This document shows, one piece after another, positions 44,966 to 52,714 of a DNA stretch of 64,000 nt. Source of the DNA: Marinomonas sp. MED121 (GTDB taxonomy: Bacteria; Pseudomonadota; Gammaproteobacteria; Pseudomonadales; Marinomonadaceae); assembly GCF_000153025.1 (NCBI RefSeq), contig NZ_CH672429.1, forward strand, positions 1,513,107-1,577,106, read 5' to 3'. Under the pieces are notes generated by a model. The model searched no databases and was not told the DNA's origin. It saw only the letters and a program-made list of their open reading frames with translations. The translations under genes were made by a program, and so were the position numbers. Every line of letters starts with the position of its first letter. The first letter of the stretch is position 1.

Positions 44966-46219
44966 ATGGCAAGCAGCAGCCAAGCCCAAAATGACACAAC
45001 AAACAACCTGGATAACCAGATCGAAAATACGGCCAGCATATGGAAAAACAAGCGTTTTTTGATTCTATTTTCCAGTGCCTTTTTTGTCGCTTTTGGGGCA
45101 AAAATCTATGATATCGCCCTTCCCTTACTTGTCTATGAACTGACTCAATCAGCACAAATGATGGGGTGGATGCGAGCAGTTGAGTTTTTACCTAACCTCT
45201 TGTTAGCGCTCTTTATTGGTGTCTGGGTGGATAGGTTTAATAAGAAACGTTGGTCTCAATATATGTTGTTAGGCCAGATAGCCATGCTCGTCATCTCTTA
45301 CTCAGCAGTACGCTGGCTTGATAACCCTCTCATCGCCCTTTTTCCCTGTGCTTTTTTGATGATGGCGTTTAACTATGGCTATCACAATGCCCGCATGGGA
45401 ATGATGAAGAACGCGTTACCACAATCCTTACAAAACACAGCCACAGCTCGCATGAGTTCTCTCTACAGTTTGCTGGAGACCATAGGGCCTGTCTTATCAG
45501 GTGCTTTGCTACTTATGTCAGCGCTACATAACGTCTTTTTGTTAGTTTGCCTCTTTTACTTGATTGCTTATTTTCAACTTAATCGCCTTAAAACAACTGA
45601 CACAAGAACACAGATTAAAGCCTCAATCTGGGCGTCCTTAAAAGACGGCTTTATCATTCTCTATCGTAATAAAAACATGTGGTACATCACCTTAGCGGTA
45701 ATGGTCATCAACACCACGGGGGCTATCTTTTGGATACAGGCCATTTTCTACGCCAAAGCCACGCTAGCTCTGTCTCATCTAGAAATTGGTTATCTGGTTG
45801 CCGCCTCTGGCATAGGCGGATTGATTGGCTCTTTTACGGCAGATAGAGTTCGCAAACATATGGGTATAGGCTTGCTGCTGATTGTGTCTATTTTTCTAGA
45901 ATCGATTGGTTTCATTATGCCACTTATCTATACCAATTCTTGGACGCTTTTATTCGCCTTTTTTTGGGTTAGCGCAGTCGGACTTTATGGCAACATTTGC
46001 ATTTGGAGTTACCGACAAGAGGCCTTTGATGAGCATCAATTAGGACGCGTGACAGGCATCACAGGCTCTCTCTTTAAACTCTTGATGCCAGCAGGGCTCG
46101 CCAGTTCAGGATATCTGGTTACAGCCTATGGTATAGATATGATATTTATCGTGTGCTTTGTAGTTCAAGCCATCACTGCAGGGGCTTTATTTATGACGAG
46201 AGTCAGTTATTTGGAGTAG
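44966..46219 (+). CDS. MFS exporter divergent from the SgrR-like gene
   Basis: A 417-residue permease of the MFS_3/MefA-like group with about 12 hydrophobic segments (FVAFGAKIYDIALPLLVYELT at about 33-53 in parts). The TTG at 44948 extends the frame by six residues, but the ATG at 44966 has AGGAAG six bases upstream. It is divergent from the SgrR-like regulator and may export a sugar or sugar analogue as SetA does; this is inference because MFS_3 members also export macrolides and siderophores. Confidence 0.82.
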   Translation: MASSSQAQNDTTNNLDNQIENTASIWKNKRFLILFSSAFFVAFGAKIYDIALPLLVYELTQSAQMMGWMRAVEFLPNLLLALFIGVWVDRFNKKRWSQYMLLGQIAMLVISYSAVRWLDNPLIALFPCAFLMMAFNYGYHNARMGMMKNALPQSLQNTATARMSSLYSLLETIGPVLSGALLLMSALHNVFLLVCLFYLIAYFQLNRLKTTDTRTQIKASIWASLKDGFIILYRNKNMWYITLAVMVINTTGAIFWIQAIFYAKATLALSHLEIGYLVAASGIGGLIGSFTADRVRKHMGIGLLLIVSIFLESIGFIMPLIYTNSWTLLFAFFWVSAVGLYGNICIWSYRQEAFDEHQLGRVTGITGSLFKLLMPAGLASSGYLVTAYGIDMIFIVCFVVQAITAGALFMTRVSYLE

Positions 46220-46303
46220 AGCCATATATGCTAACAAAACGGCTTCCATGAAAGGCGTTGAAGCCCAGAGTTGTGCAAACTGGGTGAAGGTTTCAAGTTT
46301 AGC

Positions 46304-46582
46304 TTACGCTACCGCCAAATGAAGACCTATGGCATTGGTCACCTTGTAGATGGTGCTCCACTTAGGCTGAGTCTTACCATTAAAGGTTTTATAAAGGCTT
46401 TCACGACTAAGTCCTGTTTCTGCAGCCACTTTGGCAACGCCCTGCTTTTTCACAAGGTGGCCTAATGCTGAAACAAAGACATTAGGGTCCTCGTCTGCCA
46501 AACATTCTCTTAAAAAAGTACTCACCTCTTCTTGGCTTTCCATATAATCAAACGGATTAAATGAACTTATTTTTTCAGACAT
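46304..46582 (-). CDS. Antitoxin of a type II toxin-antitoxin pair
   Basis: A 92-residue HTH protein of the addiction-module antidote family (TIGR02684 type): it opens with a FDYMESQEEVSTFLRECL dimer region and has the HTH VAKVAAETGLSRESLYKTFNG (residues about 49-69). It lies one base after the toxin stop (TAGCATG); its ribosome site GGAGAG is inside the toxin end. It should neutralise the toxin and repress the operon. Confidence 0.85.
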   Translation of the reverse strand: MSEKISSFNPFDYMESQEEVSTFLRECLADEDPNVFVSALGHLVKKQGVAKVAAETGLSRESLYKTFNGKTQPKWSTIYKVTNAIGLHLAVA

Positions 46583-46583
46583 G

Positions 46584-46883
46584 CTAACTCTCCAGGTCTG
46601 CTAGTAATTGATGCGCTTTTTCAATATCTTTACTTTGTGTGCCTTTGTGGCCACCGTACAACAACAAAATAATACGGTCATTACGCACAGTGAAATATAT
46701 GCGGTAGCCTTTACCTACAAAAATTCGCATCTCCTGAATTGGCACACCGACACTTTTAACATCACCAAAGTTGCCATTTTCGACCCGCATAATACGCATT
46801 AAAATCGCTGACTTGGCATTTCTATCTTTCAGTTTTGTGAGCCACTTGTCGAAAAAGTCCGTTTTTTCTATTAAGTATTTCAT
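46584..46883 (-). CDS. RelE/ParE-superfamily toxin
   Basis: A 99-residue toxin of the addiction-module killer family (TIGR02683 type). The conserved core is GVPIQEMRIFVGKGYRIYFTVRNDRIILLLYGGHKGTQSKDI in parts (residues about 50-90), typical of RelE-like mRNA interferases. Toxin-first gene order is as expected for this HigBA-like group. The ATG at 46883 starts MKYLIEKTDFFDKW; a frame nine residues longer is possible but would start inside the palindrome at 46893-46908. Confidence 0.87.
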   Translation of the reverse strand: MKYLIEKTDFFDKWLTKLKDRNAKSAILMRIMRVENGNFGDVKSVGVPIQEMRIFVGKGYRIYFTVRNDRIILLLYGGHKGTQSKDIEKAHQLLADLES

Positions 46884-46892
46884 GAAAAAATA

Positions 46893-46908
46893 GTAGCCTA
46901 TAGGATAC
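46893..46908. promoter_or_regulatory. Candidate operator of the toxin-antitoxin operon
   Basis: GTAGCCTATAGGATAC is a 16-bp palindrome with a single mismatched pair, centred on CCTATAGG, 10 bases before the toxin ATG. This is where the HTH antitoxin would be expected to bind. Confidence 0.55.
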
Positions 46909-47022
46909 ATGGTGTAAAGTGAAAATGGCTAACTTAAATATGCCCTCACTAGAAGGAACCAAATGTGTCATTTTGCAGCCTTTAAACTCTTGATTCAAAA
47001 AGGAAATATTATGTATGACTAA

Positions 47023-47150
47023 GGTGAGAGTAATTCAAGTCTAGCGCTTACAAACGTATCTCAATCCTTTGAAGAAGTGACTTCAAACTTTAAAACGAAT
47101 ACAAGGCTTCATTAAATCAAACCTTACCGGCATCTATTTAAGGTGCTGGT
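47023..47150 (+). pseudogene. 3' remnant of an Amt-MCP fusion gene
   Basis: The frame ending at TAA 47113-47115 encodes SLALTNVSQSFEEVTSNFK then TNTRLH, about 20 of 25 residues identical to the C terminus of the ammonium transporter-chemoreceptor fusion (57664-57738). A stop at 47020-47022 marks the loss of homology upstream. Downstream, the GCATCTATTTAAGGTGC hairpin corresponds to the terminator-like hairpin after the intact gene. It is therefore the decayed end of a second copy. Confidence 0.8.
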
Positions 47151-47198
47151 TTATTTCCAACATGGTTTGAAAATCTAATTTAATGTTTAAAGAATGGG

Positions 47199-48047
47199 TT
47201 AAGAAACCAGATGGTTTCCCCTTCGATTCAAGTGATACAGATTATAAACAACAAGCGTCAATATCAGTGAGACATAAGCAGTAAGGCGCCAAGTGTCTAG
47301 GGGCTCACGATATAGGTAAATGCCTAACAACATGCCTATCACAGGGGAAATAAACTGATATAAAGGTAAGATTTTAAAGTTAACTTTTTTAGCACCACTG
47401 ACGAATAAGGCAAGAGGTGTCACGGTTAATATACCCAGTAAAAATAACGCTGAGAGTGATTCTATTTTGAGTGTCGTTAAGCTTGTGTCGTCATAGATAA
47501 AGCAGATGACAAAGGACACAGGTAGCATGAGTAAGGTTTCGTGTAATAAATTTTTGATAGGATTCAATTGGTATTTAGTATGCCAGAGCGCATACCCTAA
47601 AAATGAGAGGGCGATTCCAAGTCCAATTAGTGGAAATACACCACTTAGCAAACACTCTAGCAGCAATATAATTAAAGTAAGAGCCACACAGAACTTGGTA
47701 CTTAATTGCCTATCCTTACCTAAAACTAAGTTAACTGATAAAAATAAAATCGGTAGGATCAAATAAGCGTAACTCGCTTCAATCACATAGCCTGATTTAA
47801 TCGCGAACGCATACCCTCCCCAGTTAATTGAAAGAAAAACCGTTGGCACCATACTTCGCTTTATATCCTGAACCTTGATTCGAATTGGGGTAAACAGATA
47901 AGTCAGCACAAGCAAGGCAAAAAAAGCGCTCGTGATTTGCACCGTTAATAAAAATAAAGGGGAATATTCTCCTATGAAGAAAAAATACAGCGGAATAGAG
48001 CCCCAAATAAAGTTTGAAACGAGGATTTTAAGATGGTTTTGGAACAT
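47199..48047 (-). CDS. EamA/RarD family permease
   Basis: A 282-residue membrane protein with ten hydrophobic segments in two EamA-like halves. The opening ILVSNFIWGSIPLYFF and the segment PLYQFISPVIGMLLGIYLYREPL near residues 235-257 are typical of RarD/EamA drug-metabolite transporters. It lies downstream of a LysR regulator on the same strand, 192 bases away. Substrate unknown. Confidence 0.85.
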   Translation of the reverse strand: MFQNHLKILVSNFIWGSIPLYFFFIGEYSPLFLLTVQITSAFFALLVLTYLFTPIRIKVQDIKRSMVPTVFLSINWGGYAFAIKSGYVIEASYAYLILPILFLSVNLVLGKDRQLSTKFCVALTLIILLLECLLSGVFPLIGLGIALSFLGYALWHTKYQLNPIKNLLHETLLMLPVSFVICFIYDDTSLTTLKIESLSALFLLGILTVTPLALFVSGAKKVNFKILPLYQFISPVIGMLLGIYLYREPLDTWRLTAYVSLILTLVVYNLYHLNRRGNHLVS

Positions 48048-48239
48048 AGGTTTCTGAGCCTGCCATGGTCATCACACAAGCTTAAAAAGCAGTATGAAAG
48101 TGAAGCTTGAACAAGTGCTGTTTGGCACTTATTCATTCGTCATCAAGACTACAGATTCCTCGGTTCAATTACTCAGACAGCAGATGTCAGAAAATCAGAC
48201 AAGTTGTTTCCAATACTTGAAAACAAATAGTGCTCTCTA

Positions 48240-49151
48240 TTAAAGAGCAGGCATATGCAGGACCAGAAAATCGACAAAGCTTTTGACTCTTAAGGGCGTT
48301 TTATCTCGTCTTTGATAAAGCGCGCTTAAAGGGATGTTATAAGTCCAACCTTCAAGGCAAGTTTCTAGCTTGCCCTCAGTGATGTATTCACGACAGGTAA
48401 AGTCCAGCAAGGTTGTGACACCAGAGCCATCGAGGGCAAAAGAGAGAAGCATTTCATCCGAGTGACACATATGAGAAGGACCGATATCGACCAAAAAAAT
48501 TTTACCTTGCTCACTGAAACTCCATTGATTACCTGTCCTACAATGACGGTAATTAATACAAGGTAAGGTTTTTAATTCATTAGGGTGAGTTGGTTTTTGT
48601 CGGTTTTTCCAAAAGCTTGGGCTAGAGACAACATGGGAAGCAATACTGAGTAATTCACGACTTATATAACTCGTATCTTCTAGGTCCCCCAGTATTAGCG
48701 CCACATCAATATTATCTTCCACTAGGTCACCAAGCTCTTGGCTAACCACAATATCTAAAACGACTTGAGGGTAGGCTTGTTTATATAAACTCAGTATTTG
48801 GTGGAAGTTTTTAGTATCTAGTACACTGGGAATTTGAAGGCGCAACAGGCCTTCGTGATTATCTGAAAAGCTCGATAACAAAGCATGGCTATCAAATAAA
48901 ATCGTATTTAATTTTTGACAATGTACTAAAAGAGCTTCCCCTTCTTGGCTTAAAGCAAAGCTCCTTGTGGTTCGGTTTATCAAGCTGACCGAATAAAGCG
49001 ACTCTAATTCAGCAATATGATTCGTTAAAGTACTACGTGACTGTCCTAGCACTTTTGCCGCCTTTGAAAAGCTACCTATGCTGGCAATATGATAAAAACT
49101 TTGCAGCCAAATACTTAGTTTAGCCTGTTTATCATAAAGATTATTCCGCAT
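48240..49151 (-). CDS. LysR family regulator
   Basis: A 303-residue regulator with a slightly extended N terminus; the HTH is ASIGSFSKAAKVLGQSRSTLTNHIAELE in parts (residues about 23-50), followed by LINRTTRSFALSQEGE. The C-terminal domain is of the substrate-binding type. The RarD-like gene downstream on the same strand may be co-regulated, though a 192-base gap separates them. Confidence 0.87.
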   Translation of the reverse strand: MRNNLYDKQAKLSIWLQSFYHIASIGSFSKAAKVLGQSRSTLTNHIAELESLYSVSLINRTTRSFALSQEGEALLVHCQKLNTILFDSHALLSSFSDNHEGLLRLQIPSVLDTKNFHQILSLYKQAYPQVVLDIVVSQELGDLVEDNIDVALILGDLEDTSYISRELLSIASHVVSSPSFWKNRQKPTHPNELKTLPCINYRHCRTGNQWSFSEQGKIFLVDIGPSHMCHSDEMLLSFALDGSGVTTLLDFTCREYITEGKLETCLEGWTYNIPLSALYQRRDKTPLRVKSFVDFLVLHMPAL

Positions 49152-49293
49152 TTATACGCTCCTGTTAAACCACATTAGAGCGCCTGGTTTTAATCTTATT
49201 AATTCAATAAAAGATAAGGCGCCTTATATGAGCCAACTTTATATTTTAAATACTCATTAATCCATTAAACAAAATAGGAATGATTTTCTGATA

Positions 49294-49830
49294 CTAAAAT
49301 TTGTATCCAAAATGAATAGAGGGAAAGAGCTGCACCTTCTCATTTTCAAAACTGTCACCGTCACTCTCGACCGAGTTACCATCATAGAGCAAAATATCTA
49401 AGGCTAACCAAGGTGTGATGGTGAAATTATTATCTTTAACAAAACGATACCCTAGCCTTGGGGCAGTGGTGATAACAGTGCGCTCAAATACTTCTTTGCT
49501 CTTGGTATGGGTATAAGTGACATCAGCGACATTCAACTCCCAACCAACAAAAACACCTTGGTCATGATTAAAAAGATGATCGTATTTGATGCCTACCCCC
49601 TCAAACGCCATATCAAAGTTATCATTGCCATGAATGTCGTCCCCAGCCTCCAATTTAAATACACCGATATCAAAACGTTTATCACCAATGGTCTGTGCTA
49701 GATGCAGAGAGTAGCCTTTGAGTAAAAACGGCACAGGATCGATGGCTACTTCAAAACTATGGGCGAAATGCACGTTAAACAGCATAAACATAAAAGCGGC
49801 AACTAATCGCTTTTTCAACCAGTTTTTCAT
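49294..49830 (-). CDS. Outer-membrane beta-barrel-like protein
   Basis: A 178-residue secreted protein with a 25-residue signal peptide ending AHS. Alternating hydrophobic and polar strands (GVFVGWELNVADVTYTH, TAPRLGYRFV) and a C-terminal phenylalanine (HFGYKF) are typical of small outer-membrane barrels. I do not recognise a specific family; function unknown. Confidence 0.7.
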   Translation of the reverse strand: MKNWLKKRLVAAFMFMLFNVHFAHSFEVAIDPVPFLLKGYSLHLAQTIGDKRFDIGVFKLEAGDDIHGNDNFDMAFEGVGIKYDHLFNHDQGVFVGWELNVADVTYTHTKSKEVFERTVITTAPRLGYRFVKDNNFTITPWLALDILLYDGNSVESDGDSFENEKVQLFPSIHFGYKF

Positions 49831-50394
49831 TTACACCTTCCTTACTTTTACGTTTCATACGTCCTGTCTATTCGAGCAAAATCTTACTTAAAAAGAGCCG
49901 TTTATAATAGAGAAAAACCTATTCAGATCTGTATAGAAACCATGCATAAACATTGATTTATATACGATTTTTACACTGATATGATAAGAAAGGTTTTGTT
50001 AAAAAGTAAAAAAGTAATATCTACACTCACCTATTAAAAACAGTGATTAAAAGATATCAATAAAAGCTTTTTACATTGAGGAAAAAATCTTAAAAAAGTT
50101 CTTAAGCAAGGACGCTTTCGTAGCGATATTAGAGTATTTTTTTGAAACGCTAGATCAGCAATATCAAAAGCAAATCAGTTTACTCTCGAACCTATTATTT
50201 TTAATAGTTGTTCTAGGCGGTCTCTATTTAAATTTGTTCCAATAATTCGGTCAGGTATAAGGATGCCCCTAACGTTAAACCCAACAAAGGCATCCACTTT
50301 CGTGGTAACTGTGCCATTAAGGATGCTTTTTCGCTGCTGTTGAAGTGCGAACGAGTTAAAGACTGCTTAGCAATGAAGTTGACCAAGTAAAGCC
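49831..50394. other. 564-base gap with two uncertain small frames
   Basis: AT-rich region between the barrel gene and the LuxP-like gene. A plus-strand frame ending at 50245 (about 50075-50245) encodes YFFETLDQQYQKQ then a clear membrane helix SLLSNLLFLIVVLGGLYL, but no ATG, GTG or TTG starts it, so it is probably a gene remnant. A minus-strand frame overlaps its end (see 50228-50386). Confidence 0.45.
50228..50386 (-). CDS. Possible small membrane protein after the LuxP-like gene
   Basis: A 52-residue frame starting TTG with AAGG six bases upstream, 9 bases downstream of the LuxP-like stop. It contains SSEKASLMAQLPRK and a hydrophobic segment WMPLLGLTLGASLYLTELL. An internal ATG would give a 29-residue peptide. 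It has no recognised family; the near-coupled position to the receptor gene is the main reason to list it. Confidence 0.3.
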   Translation of the reverse strand: MVNFIAKQSLTRSHFNSSEKASLMAQLPRKWMPLLGLTLGASLYLTELLEQI

Positions 50395-51513
50395 TTATTC
50401 ATCCTGCTTTATACCTGAGTATCTAAAGGCTTCTTTGGTGAAGGCATCTAGCTCTTCATGGGTCATTTTATCGTGCACAACAACGATTCTACCTAGATAT
50501 GTGTGTGGAATATCTGACTCTCTTTTTTGAATATGAAACTTAATGGATTCGGCTGTCGCAACCCCAAGATCATCACTCATTCGCATCGGCGTTGCGCCTA
50601 ATTCACCCATTTTTATTTTTTCAATTTCTTTCGCTGTGCCTCCCCAACCCGTAACAAAAATATCAGATAACTTGCTCTCTTCAACAAGGGTGTCGAGAGC
50701 CCCAATTGTCATGGCGGTATTGGCATTATGGACCATTTTCACTTCCGGAAAGTTAGACAAAAACAGTTTTACGCCATCGGATCCGCCTAATTTTTGATAC
50801 TGTCCAAAATGTTCATACATATTAAGCCAATCCGCTTTTTTCTCGACGCAATCAATAAAACCTTGAGAGCGTTGGGTATCCGTTATACCAGGAATCCCCC
50901 TATTGGCAGCAAATTCAATATTGTCACCCAAACGCTCAATCACATAGTGACAAAGCACCTCAGCCCCCATAGCACTTGAGAAATCAAACCAGGCATCAGG
51001 CTGATGTTCCCACCTTGGATTCGGAGTATGAAACGCCCAGATGAAGGTTTTAAATTGCTCTGATGCAGCCAGTTTTTGAATATTTACCGATTGAAGCGCA
51101 AGCTCAGAAGGTCCAAAAATCACAAAGTCGTAGGCTTTTTCGCTACTTAAAACAGCACGTGTATGCTGAGTTTGTAAGGCATGCTCAATCTGCCTAGAAG
51201 AGTATTGGTCAATCACAAAAGGTAACTTTAATTCCATTAAACGTTCTGTCATGGCCGTGTAATTACGCACCCAAAAATCAGAAATATCGGCACTTGGATA
51301 GATAATGGCAATACGAACGGGTTGCTGAATTTTGAGGTCAACCGGCACCGCTTGATCATTCACAGTCAGTTGAAATCGTTCAAGTTTTTCTTGCTCAGTC
51401 AGTTGCTTTGCTAACCCAGATTCGGCTAATTCATTGGCATTAAGACAAGTAGAAATACTTATTATAATCAGCAAAAAAACCTTACTAAAAGAGCCAAGAG
51501 CACGTATATACAT
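50395..51513 (-). CDS. LuxP-like periplasmic receptor (autoinducer-2 binding protein family)
   Basis: A 372-residue periplasmic protein with a signal peptide of about 26 residues and a type I sugar-binding fold. It aligns over its length with Vibrio LuxP: VRIAIIYPSADISDFWVRN, GWGGTAKEIEKIKMG and MRMSDDLGVA. Of the AI-2 contacts in LuxP, Ser79, Trp82, Arg215, Trp289 and Arg310 correspond to Ser78, Trp81, Arg215, Trp290 and Arg311; Gln77 and Asn159 are not conserved. No LuxQ-type kinase follows. It is divergent from a second binding protein and a GGDEF/EAL protein, its probable signalling partners. The ligand may be AI-2 or another furanosyl/sugar compound. Confidence 0.85.
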   Translation of the reverse strand: MYIRALGSFSKVFLLIIISISTCLNANELAESGLAKQLTEQEKLERFQLTVNDQAVPVDLKIQQPVRIAIIYPSADISDFWVRNYTAMTERLMELKLPFVIDQYSSRQIEHALQTQHTRAVLSSEKAYDFVIFGPSELALQSVNIQKLAASEQFKTFIWAFHTPNPRWEHQPDAWFDFSSAMGAEVLCHYVIERLGDNIEFAANRGIPGITDTQRSQGFIDCVEKKADWLNMYEHFGQYQKLGGSDGVKLFLSNFPEVKMVHNANTAMTIGALDTLVEESKLSDIFVTGWGGTAKEIEKIKMGELGATPMRMSDDLGVATAESIKFHIQKRESDIPHTYLGRIVVVHDKMTHEELDAFTKEAFRYSGIKQDE

Positions 51514-51589
51514 GGTTTACACCAACTAAACAGAATGTGGAATATTCTTATCTTATACTAATAAAATTGATAATTTAAGCTTATATAAG
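51514..51589. promoter_or_regulatory. Divergent promoter region of the sensory island
   Basis: Only 76 bases separate the starts of the LuxP-like gene and the second binding-protein gene. It holds GAATATTC (51540-51547), with AGAAT/ATTCT arms around it, and a plus-strand TATACT at 51554-51559. Shared control of both transcripts is likely. Confidence 0.45.
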
Positions 51590-51592
51590 ATG

Positions 51593-52714
51593 ATGCTAAT
51601 CAAAAAAACGCTACTAATAATATTCGCTGTCTTAAGTTGCTATGTACCACAATCATTAGCCAATAATGTAGATACTGACTTTCTAAAATTTGCGACAAAG
51701 AAAGTAGAACAAGCGATAGACAGTAACCAAAAGTGGGATGGCCCAAAAGAAGGGCCTAAATTGGTGAGCAAAAAAAATATTATCTTCGTCGCATCTGATC
51801 TTCGAAATGGCGGCGTTTATGGTGTTGCAAAAGGGATATCTGAAGCCGTCTCCAACCTTGATTGGCATCTGAGATTTATTGATAGCCGCGGATCTGAGAT
51901 TCGCCAAGGAGCCGGTTTAAGAGAAGCCATTAATTTTAAACCTGATGCCATTATATTAGGTGGGATTGATGCCCTCAGACACAAGGAAACATTACTTCAA
52001 GCAAACAAGCTTGGCATAGTCGTCGTTGGCTGGCATGCAGCCGAATTAGCAGGAAAAAACGAAGCCCTAGGACTCTATACCAACATCACCACAGACCCTT
52101 TAGAAGTAGCCGAAGTTGCCGCCCTTCTCGCTGTGGTGAATTCAAAAGGTAAAGCCAAAGCCATCGTTTTTACTGACCCAAATTATAAAATTGCCACGAT
52201 AAAAGCCAACGCAATGGTGGCTACGCTCAAGCGTTGCTCTTCATGTAGCGTAATGGAATTAAACCCACTCCCCTTGGATCAAATTGCTGAAAGAATGCCC
52301 GCTACCTTAAATAAGCTTTGGCAAGCCTATGGTGAAGAGGTCACCCATATTCTAGCTATCAATGACCTTTATATTGACTACGCTATCCCCTCTTTTGAAT
52401 CACGTTTAGAAGAGCAAAAAACCATCCCTTTAAATATCTCAGCAGGCGATGGCAGTAAAGCCGCTTACAGACGGATCAGCCAGCAACGCTTTCAACTGGC
52501 AACCGTACCTGAGCCCTTATATTTACATGGTTGGCAGATTATCGATGAGCTTAACCGAGCCTTTAACAACCACCCTCCTAGTGGTTACTCGACCCCTGTT
52601 CACTTGGTGATACCTAACAACGTAGATGAATTAATTAACAATAAAAGCACAGGGATATATGACCCCAAAAATGGATATCGTGAAACTTATTTAAACATTT
52701 GGAGCAGTAAATGA
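51593..52714 (+). CDS. Periplasmic sugar-type binding protein paired with the GGDEF/EAL protein
   Basis: A 373-residue secreted type I periplasmic-binding protein (Peripla_BP_4) with a signal peptide of about 23 residues ending SLA. The core includes FVASDLRNGGVYGVAKGISEAV, with DAIILGG near residue 122 and ILAINDLYIDYAIPSF near 260. No transporter genes follow; its stop overlaps the GGDEF/EAL start as ATGA, so it is most likely a ligand-sensing partner like TorT for TorS or LuxP for LuxQ. The first ATG (51590) directly precedes the chosen one. Ligand unknown. Confidence 0.82.
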   Translation: MLIKKTLLIIFAVLSCYVPQSLANNVDTDFLKFATKKVEQAIDSNQKWDGPKEGPKLVSKKNIIFVASDLRNGGVYGVAKGISEAVSNLDWHLRFIDSRGSEIRQGAGLREAINFKPDAIILGGIDALRHKETLLQANKLGIVVVGWHAAELAGKNEALGLYTNITTDPLEVAEVAALLAVVNSKGKAKAIVFTDPNYKIATIKANAMVATLKRCSSCSVMELNPLPLDQIAERMPATLNKLWQAYGEEVTHILAINDLYIDYAIPSFESRLEEQKTIPLNISAGDGSKAAYRRISQQRFQLATVPEPLYLHGWQIIDELNRAFNNHPPSGYSTPVHLVIPNNVDELINNKSTGIYDPKNGYRETYLNIWSSK

